Made by a program: the position numbers and the translations under genes
Source of the DNA: Pinus tabuliformis
Lineage: Eukaryota > Streptophyta > Pinopsida > Pinales > Pinaceae
Assembly: GCA_031772625.1 (NCBI GenBank)
Contig: CM062810.1
Span: 454,279,731-454,343,730 of the forward strand
Direction: 5' to 3'
Length of the DNA: 64,000 nt
In this document: positions 1 through 11,441 of the stretch, piece by piece
Position numbering within the stretch: position 1 is the stretch's first letter
Layout: every line of letters begins with the position of its first letter
Notes under the pieces: model-generated
What the model was told of the DNA's origin: nothing
What the model saw: the letters and a program-made list of their open reading frames with translations, nothing else
The model's database searches: none

Positions 1-573
1 CCAGGTTCTGGTAGCAGAGCCATGCTTGTGTTTGTATGTGACTCCACCGAGGTACTGTCCAGGTCTGCTGGTAGTGGAGCAACACGAGGGATGAAACCAA
101 GACTCTGACGACTATACTACTTATGCACCAATAGACCCCTCAACCCCAATCAAAACAACTATGTTTCCTTGGCTTGGAATGTGTGTCAATTGACTAAGAT
201 ATTGTTAGATGCTACATCTTACAATCAAGCTAGTGTGAAACCAAGATGAGATGAGAACTAGACAATACTTCTAGAGGTGTTAGACTTGTTTTTCACAAAT
301 AAGGTCCATTCAGAGAGATGGATCTCTACCAGTGTTTCGCCAATTGTTTTAGTGGCTACAACCACCCTCCAAAATTTTCCCTTAGCTTCATTCTGGAGCC
401 TCCTTACCAAGTTTTCACATAATCTTTCCTTGCTTTGTCAAGTTTACAAGCTTCAATGTTTTTATTTTGCAGAGGCAGCTTGTCGATCACAACTCGATGC
501 ATTATCCTCATAGGCTAATCACCCAGACTTGATCCAGTTGTAGGCTAAGCTACTCTTGCAAGAAATTTCACAA

Positions 574-604
574 TTCTAGAGGGAAATGAGCCTTCCCTCT
601 AGAA
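574..604. repeat. 12-bp perfect inverted repeat with 7-nt spacer
   Basis: TTCTAGAGGGAA (574-585) is followed by a 7-nt spacer and its exact reverse complement (593-604). The hairpin is flanked by a direct repeat, AGAAATTTCACAAT at about 561-574 and 601-614. No function is evident. Confidence 0.7.
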
Positions 605-637
605 ATTTCACAATCCTAACTGGTAGTTTGCTGGACT

Positions 638-657
638 CCAGAATTGCGCAATTCTGG
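638..657. repeat. 20-bp perfect palindrome
   Basis: CCAGAATTGC (638-647) is followed directly by its exact reverse complement (648-657). It lies about 35 bp after the inverted repeat at 574-604. It could be a dyad binding site or a cruciform-prone relic; nothing nearby decides. Confidence 0.7.
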
Positions 658-2308
658 CAGTCAAAACTCATTGCACAATTTTTCCCAGCATGGATTCTCA
701 GCCTAGAATTTGTACAAATCTAGGAAGCAGTCAGCTGCTTTGCCCAAAAAGTGCAAAAATATCTTGGGCATCTAGCCCATCTCCCAGACAGAAATGTGCA
801 TTTTCTCCCAAAAATTGATCAGTCTCTTGCATGTGTAGTTGAGTTGGTCGATTCCCTCTGATACCGAGAAAAACTGACATGCATGCATGGGTGGCTTCTC
901 CTAAGGAAGCATGCAAGGGAATCTCTTATTTCAGGGATCTATTTTTGCCAGTGGGAGGTTAGATGAAAGGATCATTCAGAAACCTCACAGCAAGTGTTGC
1001 TTTCCCTAGATTTGTGGAATGCATGTCACAACCTCGATATTATCAAAACTCATCAATCAAATGCTGCAGAGCTTATTCCTCACATCAACCTTGTAGCTCT
1101 GATGTCCCACATCACATCAAGGAGTAGTCAGCACATCTAGCTCAGTTGTTTTGGGGTAAGCCCGCTTTCCATGCCTTGTGTTGAATTTCTATTTTTTTTT
1201 GTGTTTTTGCTTGTGTGAGTACTATTTTCTTAATTTCTTTGAACACTTGCTATCGTTTATATGTATTATAGCTTGTCCAAATATTGTTTCAGTTTTCGTT
1301 GCTATCTCACTGTTGTCGCATGCATGAAACTGTTTTTCACGAATGGTTGTTGATTCAGCGACTCTCTTCACCCACATTCATGTTGACATGTTTACTGAAT
1401 ATTTCTTTCATGTTTGCATACACTATCAATCACTTCTGCTTTCACTAAGTGTCGGCATGCATCCATTGTCAATTTCTTTTCAGTTGCCCTTTGGTGAGTC
1501 TGACTAACCTTGGTCTGGACTCTGCCTTCATAGAGACAACATTGCATAATCTAGTGAAGGAAGGCTCTGTCTTCCTCTCCAAAAATGTGCATTTCTTCTG
1601 TGGAACTATTCTCCAGGACTATTTTTCACATTTTTGAGGGACAGTGACTGCTGGCCTAGAAAATTGCGTAATGCAGTCACTGAGCCTGCAACATTTCCAG
1701 CTAAGATTACGCATTATGCAAGTCCAACAGTTAGCAGACAGACTCGACTATGCATTGTGTAGTTCTAGTAGTCAGTTAGTCTCCCAGCAACCCAGAATGT
1801 GCCTTGTGTAGTCTTAGGAGTCAATCTGCCGACCTCCCAGCTGAAATTGCACAACCTTCATGATCAGTGACACAAGTATGTTGCAAGTCAGTTCTCAAGT
1901 TCATTTTGGTTTTCGACTGAAATATTGCTTTCCATGAGTGTTTCCATGTCTCTAGGTATTTCAGTTGTTCATTTTCCTCTCAGCAATGTAGGTACAATGG
2001 TTTCCAAGAGAGCAGAGTTGAAGACAGTGTTCAAGGCACACCTGGAGATGCAGTCAATCAAATGTCTATGAGATTTGTTACTCATGAAGATATCAAGTTG
2101 TTCATAGATAAGGACATAATTATATGACATTAGTAGCATCAAAACGAGAAGCATCATGAGCAGCAGCTAAAGTCACGTATGAGACATGGTGAGCAGTGTC
2201 GTTGATCACATGCAAGGGATTCAGTAGAACACATGTCATTGTGCGCATGGATGCAATCCAACCCATTCAACACACTAACCAAGGCAAAGAAAAGAAGAAA
2301 GCCCAAAT

Positions 2309-2590
2309 GTGTTGGCATTATGATACAAGTGTTGTCCTTGATGGCAACTCACACAGATGACAGATCATAGTGCAATAGGTTAGTAGCAAATAATTGATGA
2401 TCAGACTACAAAGAATGAATAATGAAAAGAATATACACAGGTTCACTATATACCAAGTTGCGTACATATGCAAGTTCACTATATGCCAAGTCGTGTACAC
2501 ACGCAGGCTCACTATATACGTAGTCGCGTATATACGCAGGTTTGCTATATACCAAGTAGTGTATACACGCAGGTTCACTATATACAAAGG
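2309..2590 (+). mobile_element. LTR fragment, same family as the solo LTR at 60500
   Basis: It begins TGTTGGCATTATG and shares the phrase CCTTGATGGCAACTCAC with the start of the complete solo LTR at 60500-62036. It retains the intact TG start that the solo LTR has lost. The similarity fades after about 280 bp, so this is a truncated copy. Most of its second half is the 33-bp tandem repeat annotated separately. Confidence 0.6.
2438..2588 (+). repeat. 33-bp tandem repeat, four units plus a partial
   Basis: The units start at 2438, 2471, 2504 and 2537, with a partial fifth. Each reads approximately CAGGTTCACTATATACCAAGT followed by a GCGTATATACG-like palindrome. Because 33 is divisible by three, the repeat stays open in more than one frame on both strands, which produces repetitive pseudo-proteins with an 11-residue period. 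I do not regard them as genes. Confidence 0.8.
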
Positions 2591-3315
2591 CTCACTAGAT
2601 CCAAGCCACCCATTTTTTCGGATCCCCCAAGCATCAAGGATCTACATAAATGAGTTTGCCGATAGTGTTACCAATATCCATAAGGACCTGCTTCGTCCAT
2701 AGCTCAATTGGTAAACCCGGTAATGTCACCCATATGAGATTTTTATGTGCCTTGTTGTGAATTGAATTATATCCAATTTACCAGTGATGTAGCGCCAAGA
2801 AAATCTTTCCATTAATCCATGGCACTCATTTTATTTTTTCCAAGTCCTCCTAAATTAGCAAATGGAAACTATACCAACCTTTCAAAAGACACACAACACT
2901 CAGAATGTATCCTAGAATCGACTTCCACTTCTTCTCTACCCAATCTCTCATGTCTACGTCACTAACTTATGAGAAGTAACACCTTCCAACGAGAGCACGC
3001 TCTGTAGACTAGTAATTATGTCAATGGGTACAGCATTGTCCATAGACAATGCAGATGGAGGGGTGGTGGTTCTAATAGAATGTTACTTAGGTTTGGAACA
3101 TCATCCCCATGTAGTATGTTCGCCAACCTATGAAAGGAGGGATGCATGATCACCATTTGGCATACGAGCATCACCCAAAATGTTGTGCCAAGCGTCAAGT
3201 GATCGTGGGCCACCATGATGGTCGGCACCAACAGAATGTAGAAGGTGTGATTTGACATCCATCGTGGCCTAGATAAGGGCATCGTTGGCAGATGAGTCAA
3301 AGTAGTGTCCCACCT
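2591..3315. other. Host DNA between LTR fragment and E1
   Basis: No coding domain is recognised. The stretch ends in CCACC, the left target-site duplication of E1. Confidence 0.5.
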
Positions 3316-3655
3316 GTTATAGACATTTTTGTACCCTACAACCCCAAGCATGAAATTTCCATAAACCAAATACTCCTAAGTCCCTAAAAGTGTTTTTCTA
3401 GCCCCTAAAGGAACAAGGTCAACATATTACAGCTTCTCCCAGAAGTTCTCCATGAGAAACTACTCATAATTGGTCAAAATAGGATCATTGCAGCTGCTCC
3501 ACTAGCTAAGTGCGTTGCATATCACCTAAATACACTATGAGGGTGGATTGCATTTCAAAAGTCCCTTCTGTGGGGTGCGATGGGCGAGAAATGACAAATG
3601 GCAGTGTCATTCCGCGAGGTGGAGAGGCAATGGAAGCTTCCATAATCTTCTCCTC
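3316..3655 (+). repeat. E1 5' LTR, truncated
   Basis: This is the first 340 bp or so of the LTR, closely matching 6102-6440. The match stops near TCTTCTCCT, where internal E6-like sequence starts. Confidence 0.85.
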
Positions 3656-3743
3656 TGAGCACTTGTCACTTCAGGCTCATTAAAAATCGAAGGCGACTAG
3701 AGTCATCTTTTGTTTTTTCTTGACTCTTAAAAATTGAAAAAAC
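3656..3743 (+). other. E1 upstream pseudoknot-like modules (two)
   Basis: Module Q2: TGAGC (3656-3660) pairs with GCTCA (3675-3679), interleaved with CTTC (3669-3672) and GAAG (3689-3692). Module Q3: AGAGTCA (3699-3705) pairs with TGACTCT (3721-3727), interleaved with GTTTTTTC (3712-3719) and GAAAAAAC (3736-3743). Both correspond to E6 modules at 36576-36664 and carry paired base changes relative to them. Confidence 0.65.
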
Positions 3744-3823
3744 AAGTTGTGTCAAAGCGTCTAAAATTCATCTAATTCGGAAACATATTTCCCCTTTATT
3801 TTGAGTTGATCGAGTAATCCGTA

Positions 3824-4117
3824 ATGGTGGAAGAAAGTCAATCGAAATCGCTAGAAAATCTTTTGGATAGACTAGATATGTCTGAACAACCGTTGACATC
3901 CAGGACTGTTTCATCCGACACAACAGCAGTAGAGTCTCCTGCTGCTACTCCAACAATGTTTGCCGGTATACCATCTGTCCTGGCAAGTTATCAACAACAA
4001 GCCGGAATCCAATCAGGGACTGTTTCGACAACATGGTCAGTTCCTATTTCTTCACCCGGATTATCATCTGGTATTTCTTATCACGAGCAGTGTTACTGTA
4101 GGGTTCAATCTCGTTAA
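3824..4117 (+). pseudogene. E1 gag remnant, N-terminal region only
   Basis: An open frame of 97 codons begins at a true ATG (3824) with Val-Glu-Glu-Ser-Gln, like the start of E6's long gag frame. It jumps by internal deletion to the segment containing LLDRLDMSEQP and TPTMFAGIP, matching E6 around 37290-37400. It then runs out of homology and ends in the 3' repeat region. The central gag domain and zinc knuckle are absent, so it cannot make a normal capsid protein. The ATG is useful because the E6 copy has no ATG at the same place. Confidence 0.7.
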
Positions 4118-4950
4118 AAAATAAACCCACCACGAGTAGTGTTACTGCAGGGTTCAAGCTCGTTAAAAAATAAACCCACATCGAGCAGTTTTAGCACATA
4201 GTTCAGGCTCGTTAAAAAATAAACATAAGACATGAGCAAATGTTTCCCCCCGTGTTTAAGCTCATTAAAAAATGAACTATTCACCAGTAAATGACCATCG
4301 TGAATGTAGTACTTCAACCATTAAAGCCTTGGTCGTGTTTGCACCATCACCTCCACTTTTGCATTGGCCGATCATTCACCTCCATTTGATTGTTTACCCA
4401 TTTTGAGGAAAAGCTGCGAAGAGTGATTTCACTAGCCATCCTTGTAACACTGCCGTGATTGGAAAATTCCAAACCTTACCTGGAATCAGTTTCTACCCAT
4501 TTTATCACTTGTTCCTCAAAAGATGAGTCTCCTTTAAGCTCTTTTCAACTGACTCGTAAAATATGAAAAGATTGCCGAGCCATTGGCCTCTCCAGCTCGT
4601 TAAAGGGACCGGAAGTGCTATCTCTCCTCTAAATTTTAATCTTTTTGGACCTGAGAGATTATTACACAAAAAAGATCGAGCGCTTGTTTTGTTTGGCTCG
4701 TTAAAAGTATCGAAAATTAATCCCTTCTGTATTGTTTTATACTTTTTCGGACTTAAGGGATTAGATGACGAAAAAGGAATTTTGGAGTTACCTTTAAGTT
4801 CCTTTTCAGACTCTCTAAAATTGAAAAGGACCGAGTTATCTTTGTCGTTAAACTCGTTAAAATTTTAATAGCGACAAACTTGTCTATAGACGAGAACGAG
4901 TTTCACTATCGCTAGGCTCATTAAAACATAGCGATGGGTTTGCCCGAAGG
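4083..4950 (+). other. E1 downstream CTCGTTAAAA module array
   Basis: Four roughly 50-bp repeats with CTCGTTAAAAAATAAAC or close variants (4083-4285) are followed by eight modules, each pairing flanking arms around a CTCGTTAAAA-like or AGGGATTA-like loop. Examples: ATCTCTC (4620-4626) with GAGAGAT (4653-4659); TAATCCCTT near 4708 with AAGGGATTA near 4756; TTTGTCG with CGACAAA around 4830-4877; ATCGCTA with TAGCGAT near 4908-4935. Order and spacing match E6 39660-40495. Confidence 0.65.
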
Positions 4951-6101
4951 GAAAATTATAGAACAAGCATCTGTTATCCTCCTCAAGCTTGACAAAAATA
5001 AAGAGGTACTGGTCAGCATTGACTGGTGAAAATTGGGAAGAAAATTTGAAGAAACCTTGTTGGTAGCAAGTCGCTCTTGAACATGACACTTCCACTCCGC
5101 GTCCGAGTCGGGCTGGGTTGTTTCATTCACCGGTCACATCACCATGGTCCCTTCATACAATCCAAATTTGGGGTAAATGCTACCAATCCATCACATCAGT
5201 GTCACCGATATGTTCAAGAGAAGTCATTCAGAGAATTCACATGTGTCTCACCCAGTACCATACATTTATACTCCATTCTTTCATGACCGCCACCCTGAAC
5301 CTTATATCACCAGATCGTTTTCACCTCCATTAAAATCATTTGCTCCGTTCCGTGTGATTGATGTGGGATTCAATAAGGCCATCCTGTGACGGATCGCTTC
5401 TTGTCAACATCAGCTCATTTCCAAGAAGTTGATCTAGGAACACCCCATTCAGTACTTTGAAGGTTGCATGCCTCAATGGCAAGTTTCTCACTTCCGGCGA
5501 GAGGTTTACATCAATGGCCTTCGACCGAAAGATTTTGCATGGTGTTCGATGCCAAAGTCCTTTATTAACACCACATGAATTGTTCTGTAGTACCATGAGG
5601 GTCATTATCATTATCGGTGATTCCTCTCGCGCTTGTTAACAGTTTACATCATTGACTGGTAATCAAGCAATGTCTTTCCATGTTTGACTTCAGAACATTT
5701 CTCACATGGATCGACTTGTACTTCGAGTAAAGATCGGACGAGATTGAAGACCCCGGATCTAGTTTCATCCATCCAGACTGCGATATATATTCAGGGAAAT
5801 AAAGACATTAAATTTACATCATTGCCGCACAGATAATCATCCACTCAAAAGGATGATGTCTCTATCAGAATCAGCAGTCTATGCTCAGACGATTGTCTAT
5901 CCTATGTACATGAAAATGAATTTATAAAGCTGAGCATGGGAATGCCCGCCTCAGCTAGATCATGAAAATAGTATGAAGATAATGTATTGTATTGTATCTT
6001 ATTACAGGTCTCCTCCTAGCATTGAAAAAATTTCGGATCCTCATAATAAAGCATTTCACCTGACACCAAAAGGTTAACAGCCTCATACTTTAGGGGGAAA
6101 C

Positions 6102-7140
6102 TGTTATAGACATTTTTGTGCCCTACAACCCCAAGCATGAAATGTCCATAAACCAAGGGCTCCTAAGTCCCTAAAAGTGTTGTTCTAAACCCTAAAGGAA
6201 TAAGGTCAACAGATTATAGCTTCTCCCAGAAGTTCTCCATGAGAAACTACTCAGAATTGGTCAAAACAGGATCATTGCAGCTGCTCCACTGGCTAAGTGC
6301 ATTGCATCTCACCTAAATACACTGTGAGGGTGCGTTGCATTTCAAAATTCCCTTCTGTGGGGTGCGATGGGTGAGAAATGACAAATGGCAGTGTCATTCC
6401 GCGAGGTGGAGAGGCAATGGAAGCTTCCAGAATCTTCTCCTGTGACACTTGCCTCATTGAATTCGACCAAGGATGAGTAAGAGGCCCTCAGTCTCCAAGT
6501 GGAAGCAAGAACTATCAAAGAGAAGACACTAATCAAATCACAAGCTGACTCATCCCCCTTACAGATATCTATATATGGATCCCTCATCCCAGAGATCCAG
6601 AGGCTGGAATTTTGCATATTGTAAGGAATTGTTGTTGGTTTCTAGAGACAAACATCAGATTGTTGGGTGATCTAAGCTTTGTTTGAGGTGAAGAGGGGCT
6701 TCTTTGCTAGGAGGTTGATGCTGGGTCGGAACAACTGGTTGTAACTCCTCCTGGATCTTTTCTTGTTTATCAATAAAAGCTATTTGAGTTTTCCTCCATG
6801 ATTTTGTATCATTGATGCTTGTTACATTTGTATGGTCAATTTACATTTGATCCTAGATTGTTTATGATTATAGATCCATGTCTTTATATAGTGCTATGCT
6901 TCTATGATCTTACAGGTACTTTGTGAAGCTGGGAGTGCAAGGGAGTAGGTAGCTGAGGACTATCAAAGAAGAGAGGGATCGAATCGAAGGATTAGCGCAA
7001 GACAGAGGTTGGTCTTTCTGTTCCTGTCTATCTATAATTCATAAAGGAAAAACAAAAGTAGTTTTTCTCTTTTTGTTTCTAATGCAGCTGTCACACCTTA
7101 GTGGGATAGAGCAGTTCTAAATAGACACTTTTCCCTAACA
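6102..7140 (+). repeat. E1 3' LTR, complete
   Basis: It starts TGTTATAG right after a purine tract (TTTAGGGGGAAAC, the likely polypurine tract) and ends CCCTAACA. It contains a TATA-like CTATATATGG near 6567 and an AATAAA signal near 6770. It is 1039 bp, against 1052 bp for the E6 LTRs, to which it is clearly but more distantly related. Confidence 0.9.
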
Positions 7141-8386
7141 CCACCATAACCCCACAGTGCACTAAAAGACCACAAATGGATCCTAAAAGCTCAATCTAAC
7201 AACAATAAATGGATATGTACAGGTGGGTACATATGAAAATAAATAATCACGGTCTAGAAATAACTACTACCTGCTCGGGAACTTGAAGGAATTTTCACAA
7301 GGATATGGATACATGCAGAGAATAAAACCACATACAACCAAAAATTAAGTATGTCACAAGGAGGTCATCCAAATTGGGAAAAAAGGTAGATACTGACACG
7401 GGGATCAATACCAGATATGTATGGGTGATATAAGAGGATCCCGAAGCACATGGGGAAGTGTTTGGTAGATAGGTGTTGATATTGGGATGTGATCCCGGTA
7501 GTAAATGCCACCTACTTGATTCAGGGCGATAAAAACCACCGGAGAAATAGAAAAATTCTCGCGTCGGGAAAATGAAACTAGGTAAGAGACCAGATCCAAA
7601 TGACCAAGTCAGGCAGCATAAGACTAGAGGATGGAGAAAAATTACAGACTCTCAGCTGCAACAATATCAATAACAACCTCTGCAGGTCATCAAGAAGTTA
7701 CATACATGGAAGCCAAGTTTTTTGCATGGTCTAGTGATATAGCAGATGCACAACCACCACCGGTCTCGGATGGAAGTAAAAACATTAAAGAGTAGACATT
7801 GTCCTTCCTTTGTGAAAATACTGACCAAGTGTCTCGAAACGTATCAGACACGGATGGAATACGGGCAATGTCGCTCAAGGTGGAAATGGGCCACACATAT
7901 ACAAAAGAGGATATATAGCGCAAGGGTGAAAATAAGAAAAAGGTGACAGAGAACAGTGTGCAAGAGGTTGTATAGAAACATAATATCAAACCCACAATCC
8001 TAGAAGTATATAGAAAAAGAGAAGATGGGGAATAACATTTGAGTTGCAGCCCATAAACTTCACATTCGAAGATAGTGACAACCAAGGCGGAACAAAGCTA
8101 AGTACCATATAAGAACTAGAAGCCCACAGAAATCAAAAACATCCACAAGATATATGAAACATACCTTATAGCCAAAAGGATGGAACAATAGGTTTTTTAG
8201 ACTTACCTCAAACCTCGCCTCCTAAACCACCCGAAAAGCGCTAGTCTTGATTCGAGTAGTGAGTCTTATAGAGTGCGATCGAAATACCATTCCCTTCTGT
8301 TGTTGTGATCTACCTCAACATCCATGGAATTGTGAGCTTGACTTGCCATGATCTTAAGATCCATCCTTTTCGTGTTTTTATGTCAA

Positions 8387-8494
8387 TGGTCTATTTATCA
8401 TGCTTCCCTATTAACATAAATGGTATGGTCTATTTATCGTGCTTCCCTATTAACATAAATGCTATGGTCTATTTATGGTGTGTCCCTATTATAG
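8387..8494. repeat. 39-bp tandem repeat, 2.8 units
   Basis: The units start at 8387, 8426 and 8465 and begin TGGTCTATTTATC. They differ at a few positions and the third is incomplete. Confidence 0.8.
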
Positions 8495-9010
8495 AAATAT
8501 GAGTAGGTACTATGTGACAATTTTTTATTTCTATTTATACATATATTTTGTGAATGTGTATCGTCTGACATTGATCAAATATGTGAACTATTTGTTGCAT
8601 GATGGAAAGATAGTCTTTGTTAAATTCAGGTGATTTTATTGTCAATTCATATACAATAAATATCATTTTTGTGATCATTTACGTTGACCTTAGTATTTAC
8701 ATATACATGCAATGGATACTAATTGTGGTGATAAATTACTCTAGTTAAAAGATAAGTATATCCACAATCATTTTGGATTATCATGAAAGCTTCCAATTAA
8801 TATTTGTCACATTTAAAATCCATAATTGATAACCCTCTCTGGGTATGGTAGTAATAGGTAGGAATTTGTGGGTTCTAGTCCCTTAGTGAGACTCGATTAA
8901 ATTATTTATAAAGAAAATTATAAACCCTTTCCATTGTATAGAGGGGGTATTATAGAATGAATTTCATTTACTGAGTGTGAGTGTTAGGGGTGGCAGACAT
9001 ATATGTTCAG

Positions 9011-9184
9011 GTTGATTTACTCCTCGTAGGGAGGAATCTCAATAGGTTAATTAGGAGTGTGCAAAAGAGGGTTCTAGTGTAAATCATAACATGATAAGTT
9101 GATTTACTCTTAATAGGGAGGAATCTCTATAGGTTAATTAGTAGTGTGCAAAGGAGGGTTCTAGTATAAATCCTATCACAATAG
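9011..9184. repeat. 87-bp tandem duplication
   Basis: GTTGATTTACTC starts at 9011 and again at 9098. The two copies share GGGAGGAATCTC, GGTTAATTAG and GGGTTCTAGT at matching spacing, with scattered substitutions. Confidence 0.8.
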
Positions 9185-11441
9185 TCACCCTGAGATTATA
9201 GCGTTCGCCTTATGAGGCTATACTCGTTATGAAAACCTAAGACTAATGGACTTGGTTGACACAATAGTTGATGGAATCATCATTATAATCATGAAAGAAA
9301 TATTTAACAATGGGATTTGATGGGGTGAATGTGAACCAATTATATAAATAAAGTACGACCTTGTTTTCCACAATATGGATGTTGTCTCGGATATAATAAG
9401 AATTGACAAAATTTTCATTTCTTTATAGAATTTAACTATGTTGTATGAGTTTTTTGAAAGTGGGTTGGGAACTTGGGTACCTTTCTGCTGAACCTCTAGA
9501 AATTTACCAAAAATTTATAGAAAAGGGTTAAAGGGATAATATTATATAATAAAAAAATAAAATAGATATAAAAAATTATGTTTTAATTATATAATTTATA
9601 TAATAACAAAAATTAATATTGAATCAAAATATTCAAATATTAAAATCAATTTAAATATATAAATGATAAATATATAATCTCATATATATATATATATATA
9701 TATATTGTGGGTGCTTCTCTCCCTTTTATATATGTAAAATGTCAAGTTCATTATCAATTTTGTGACCAATTTGGATGAAAAATACAAAGGAACAATTTTA
9801 CATATGTTTCTCTAGTTATTCCTAAAAGAAAATGCAAAGCATTGACTTCCACATACAATATGCACACACAATATTCTACATTACATATACATAAACAACT
9901 AAAGAAATACTCATTAGCATAACATCCAAAATATCCTTTTAGGTCGAGGTGGCACAACTTCCTTAAACCATTAAGCGATTGCTCTAGTTTCTCAGTAAAG
10001 GATATTATTGTTAAGGATGTCTTTGGCCTTTCTTACTGTGAAGGTTTCAATATAGGCTCATGTTTTGTGGGTGGTTTAACATACTCACCTATAGGCTTTG
10101 TATTCCCCAACCCCATGGAAGGTTAAAATTCCAAAAAAAAAAGTCTTTAAAGCTCCTTGAACTTTCCCAAGCTCCCATTTCAGCTCCTACTAAAAAGGCA
10201 AAGTTCCCATACAATTTCAAAGCTCCAAAGAAAGGGGGAACCATTGGAACAGTTTCCCATCTCGGTGGAGCAGTTTTGGTGTAACAAAGGAATTTAACTA
10301 GAACAAAGTTTTCTATCAATATCTAATATACTTTCCCCAAGAAGGGAAACCAATGAGTTTGAAATTAGGATTGTTGTTGGAAATTACTCAGAGTATAAGA
10401 AATAAGTTCCTTAAGAATTTGAGTGATCACCTGAACTACACTATTATTTTCAATCATGCGTGGCAAGTTCCAAGTGATAAAGAGGAATAAGTATGTTAGA
10501 TAATGAATACTATGAATTACATGAATTTGGAAATGCCTCTATTCAACACAAACATTCAAGTATAGAAAAAGAAATATATTACCCAATTCTTGTAGAATCC
10601 CTTTCTTATCACTACAAACTAGAGGCCCCATTCTATGGAGAGTTATGTACAAAATCTTTATCTCAAACTAACAATAGTTATAAAACTATTAAACCCATGT
10701 ACAATTCCTCTATAAGGAATACCTGTGAAAAACAAGGGGCAAGGACTAATTCTAGAAAAATGAAAATAAGCTTGGTGGAGAGCGAGCTCGAGGATTTGAC
10801 TTAGGAACCAAGAGTATAAGGGAAATAGATGTGACCACAAACCCTACCTTGTAAATATATACAGAGCAAGAGAGACAAAAACCAAACAATTAGATTTATC
10901 CTGTAGGTTTAAGTTATAAGGACTTAAGAATTGGAAAAAAATTGGAAACAAATAGAAGACAGAATGAAAAAAAATTTAACCTCACTATTACCTTAGCTTG
11001 AAGTAGAGAAATGAAGAGGACACCATGAATCCAAAAATGAAAATGGGAATCTAGTTGCCAACATCTCATATTTTTAGCACATTAAACTATAGATAGAGAT
11101 GCCAAAAAAAAATACAAAGGCCAACACTTAAGGAAAACCTCTTACCATTGTTTCATTGAAGACTCAAATGGGAGGGAAAGAGAACAATCAAACAAAGAAC
11201 AAATAGAAGAAGAGAATGATCCCAAATAGCTAGGGTTAACATTTCAAGAAGGTGTCTCCACCCTTGGACCGTTGCAATGACTCTCCACCATCGATGCAAT
11301 CTCAAGTGAAGGTTGCCATGTGAGGATCACGTGATGATTAAGTGGAGCGGGTTAAGTGGTGAATGCCAAGCCTTATATCTGGGTGATGATCCCTAAGTGA
11401 AAGCTCATTGTAGAATTTTCAACTGTACCCTCCATTAATAA

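Larger units (their letters stand above)
1..2308. other. Unassigned host or decayed repeat DNA
   Basis: I see no convincing gene. Open frames are short (under 80 codons), unrelated to families I know and not supported by splice or codon signals. The stretch is rich in short palindromes of the TTGCGCAA type and has one clear inverted repeat (574-604). It may be a very old element, but I found no LTR ends or coding domains. Confidence 0.4.
3316..7140 (+). mobile_element. E1: internally deleted gag-type LTR element, TSD CCACC
   Basis: The left end TGTTATAGACATTTTTGT at 3316 recurs at 6102, and the right LTR ends CCCTAACA at 7140. CCACC lies immediately outside both ends (3311-3315 and 7141-7145), so the borders are secure. 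The 5' LTR is cut off at about 3655, and internal sequence matching E6 position about 36574 follows directly; the primer site and leader are therefore missing. A second deletion joins about 4080 to the equivalent of E6 39650, removing most of gag. The pseudoknot-like modules on both sides of gag are retained. E1 is an older relative of E6. Its 5' deletion probably happened after insertion, since an element without a primer site could not have been reverse-transcribed. Confidence 0.92.
7141..11441. other. Host DNA without a recognised gene
   Basis: About 4.3 kb, AT-rich, especially 9480-9720 which includes a (TA)n run near 9684-9706. A minus-strand open frame of 131 codons (7690-8085) has no domain I recognise. 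Two small tandem repeats are annotated separately. I see no transposon ends. Confidence 0.4.

Noticed and set aside
2394..2702. 102-codon repetitive open frame and its antisense partner
   Set aside because: The 33-bp tandem repeat is divisible by three and stays open in several frames; no start or regulatory evidence supports translation.
3316..7140. E1 considered as two solo LTRs or a MITE-like element
   Set aside because: The CCACC duplication at the outer ends and gag-related sequence between two LTR starts show one deleted LTR retrotransposon.
7690..8085. 131-codon minus-strand open frame in host DNA
   Set aside because: No recognised domain and no supporting splice or regulatory context; it is close to the length expected by chance in several kilobases of AT-rich DNA.
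10060..10284. 74-codon frame rich in Lys and Gly considered as a small host protein
   Set aside because: No homology recognised, and an equally long frame exists antisense; there is no support for either.
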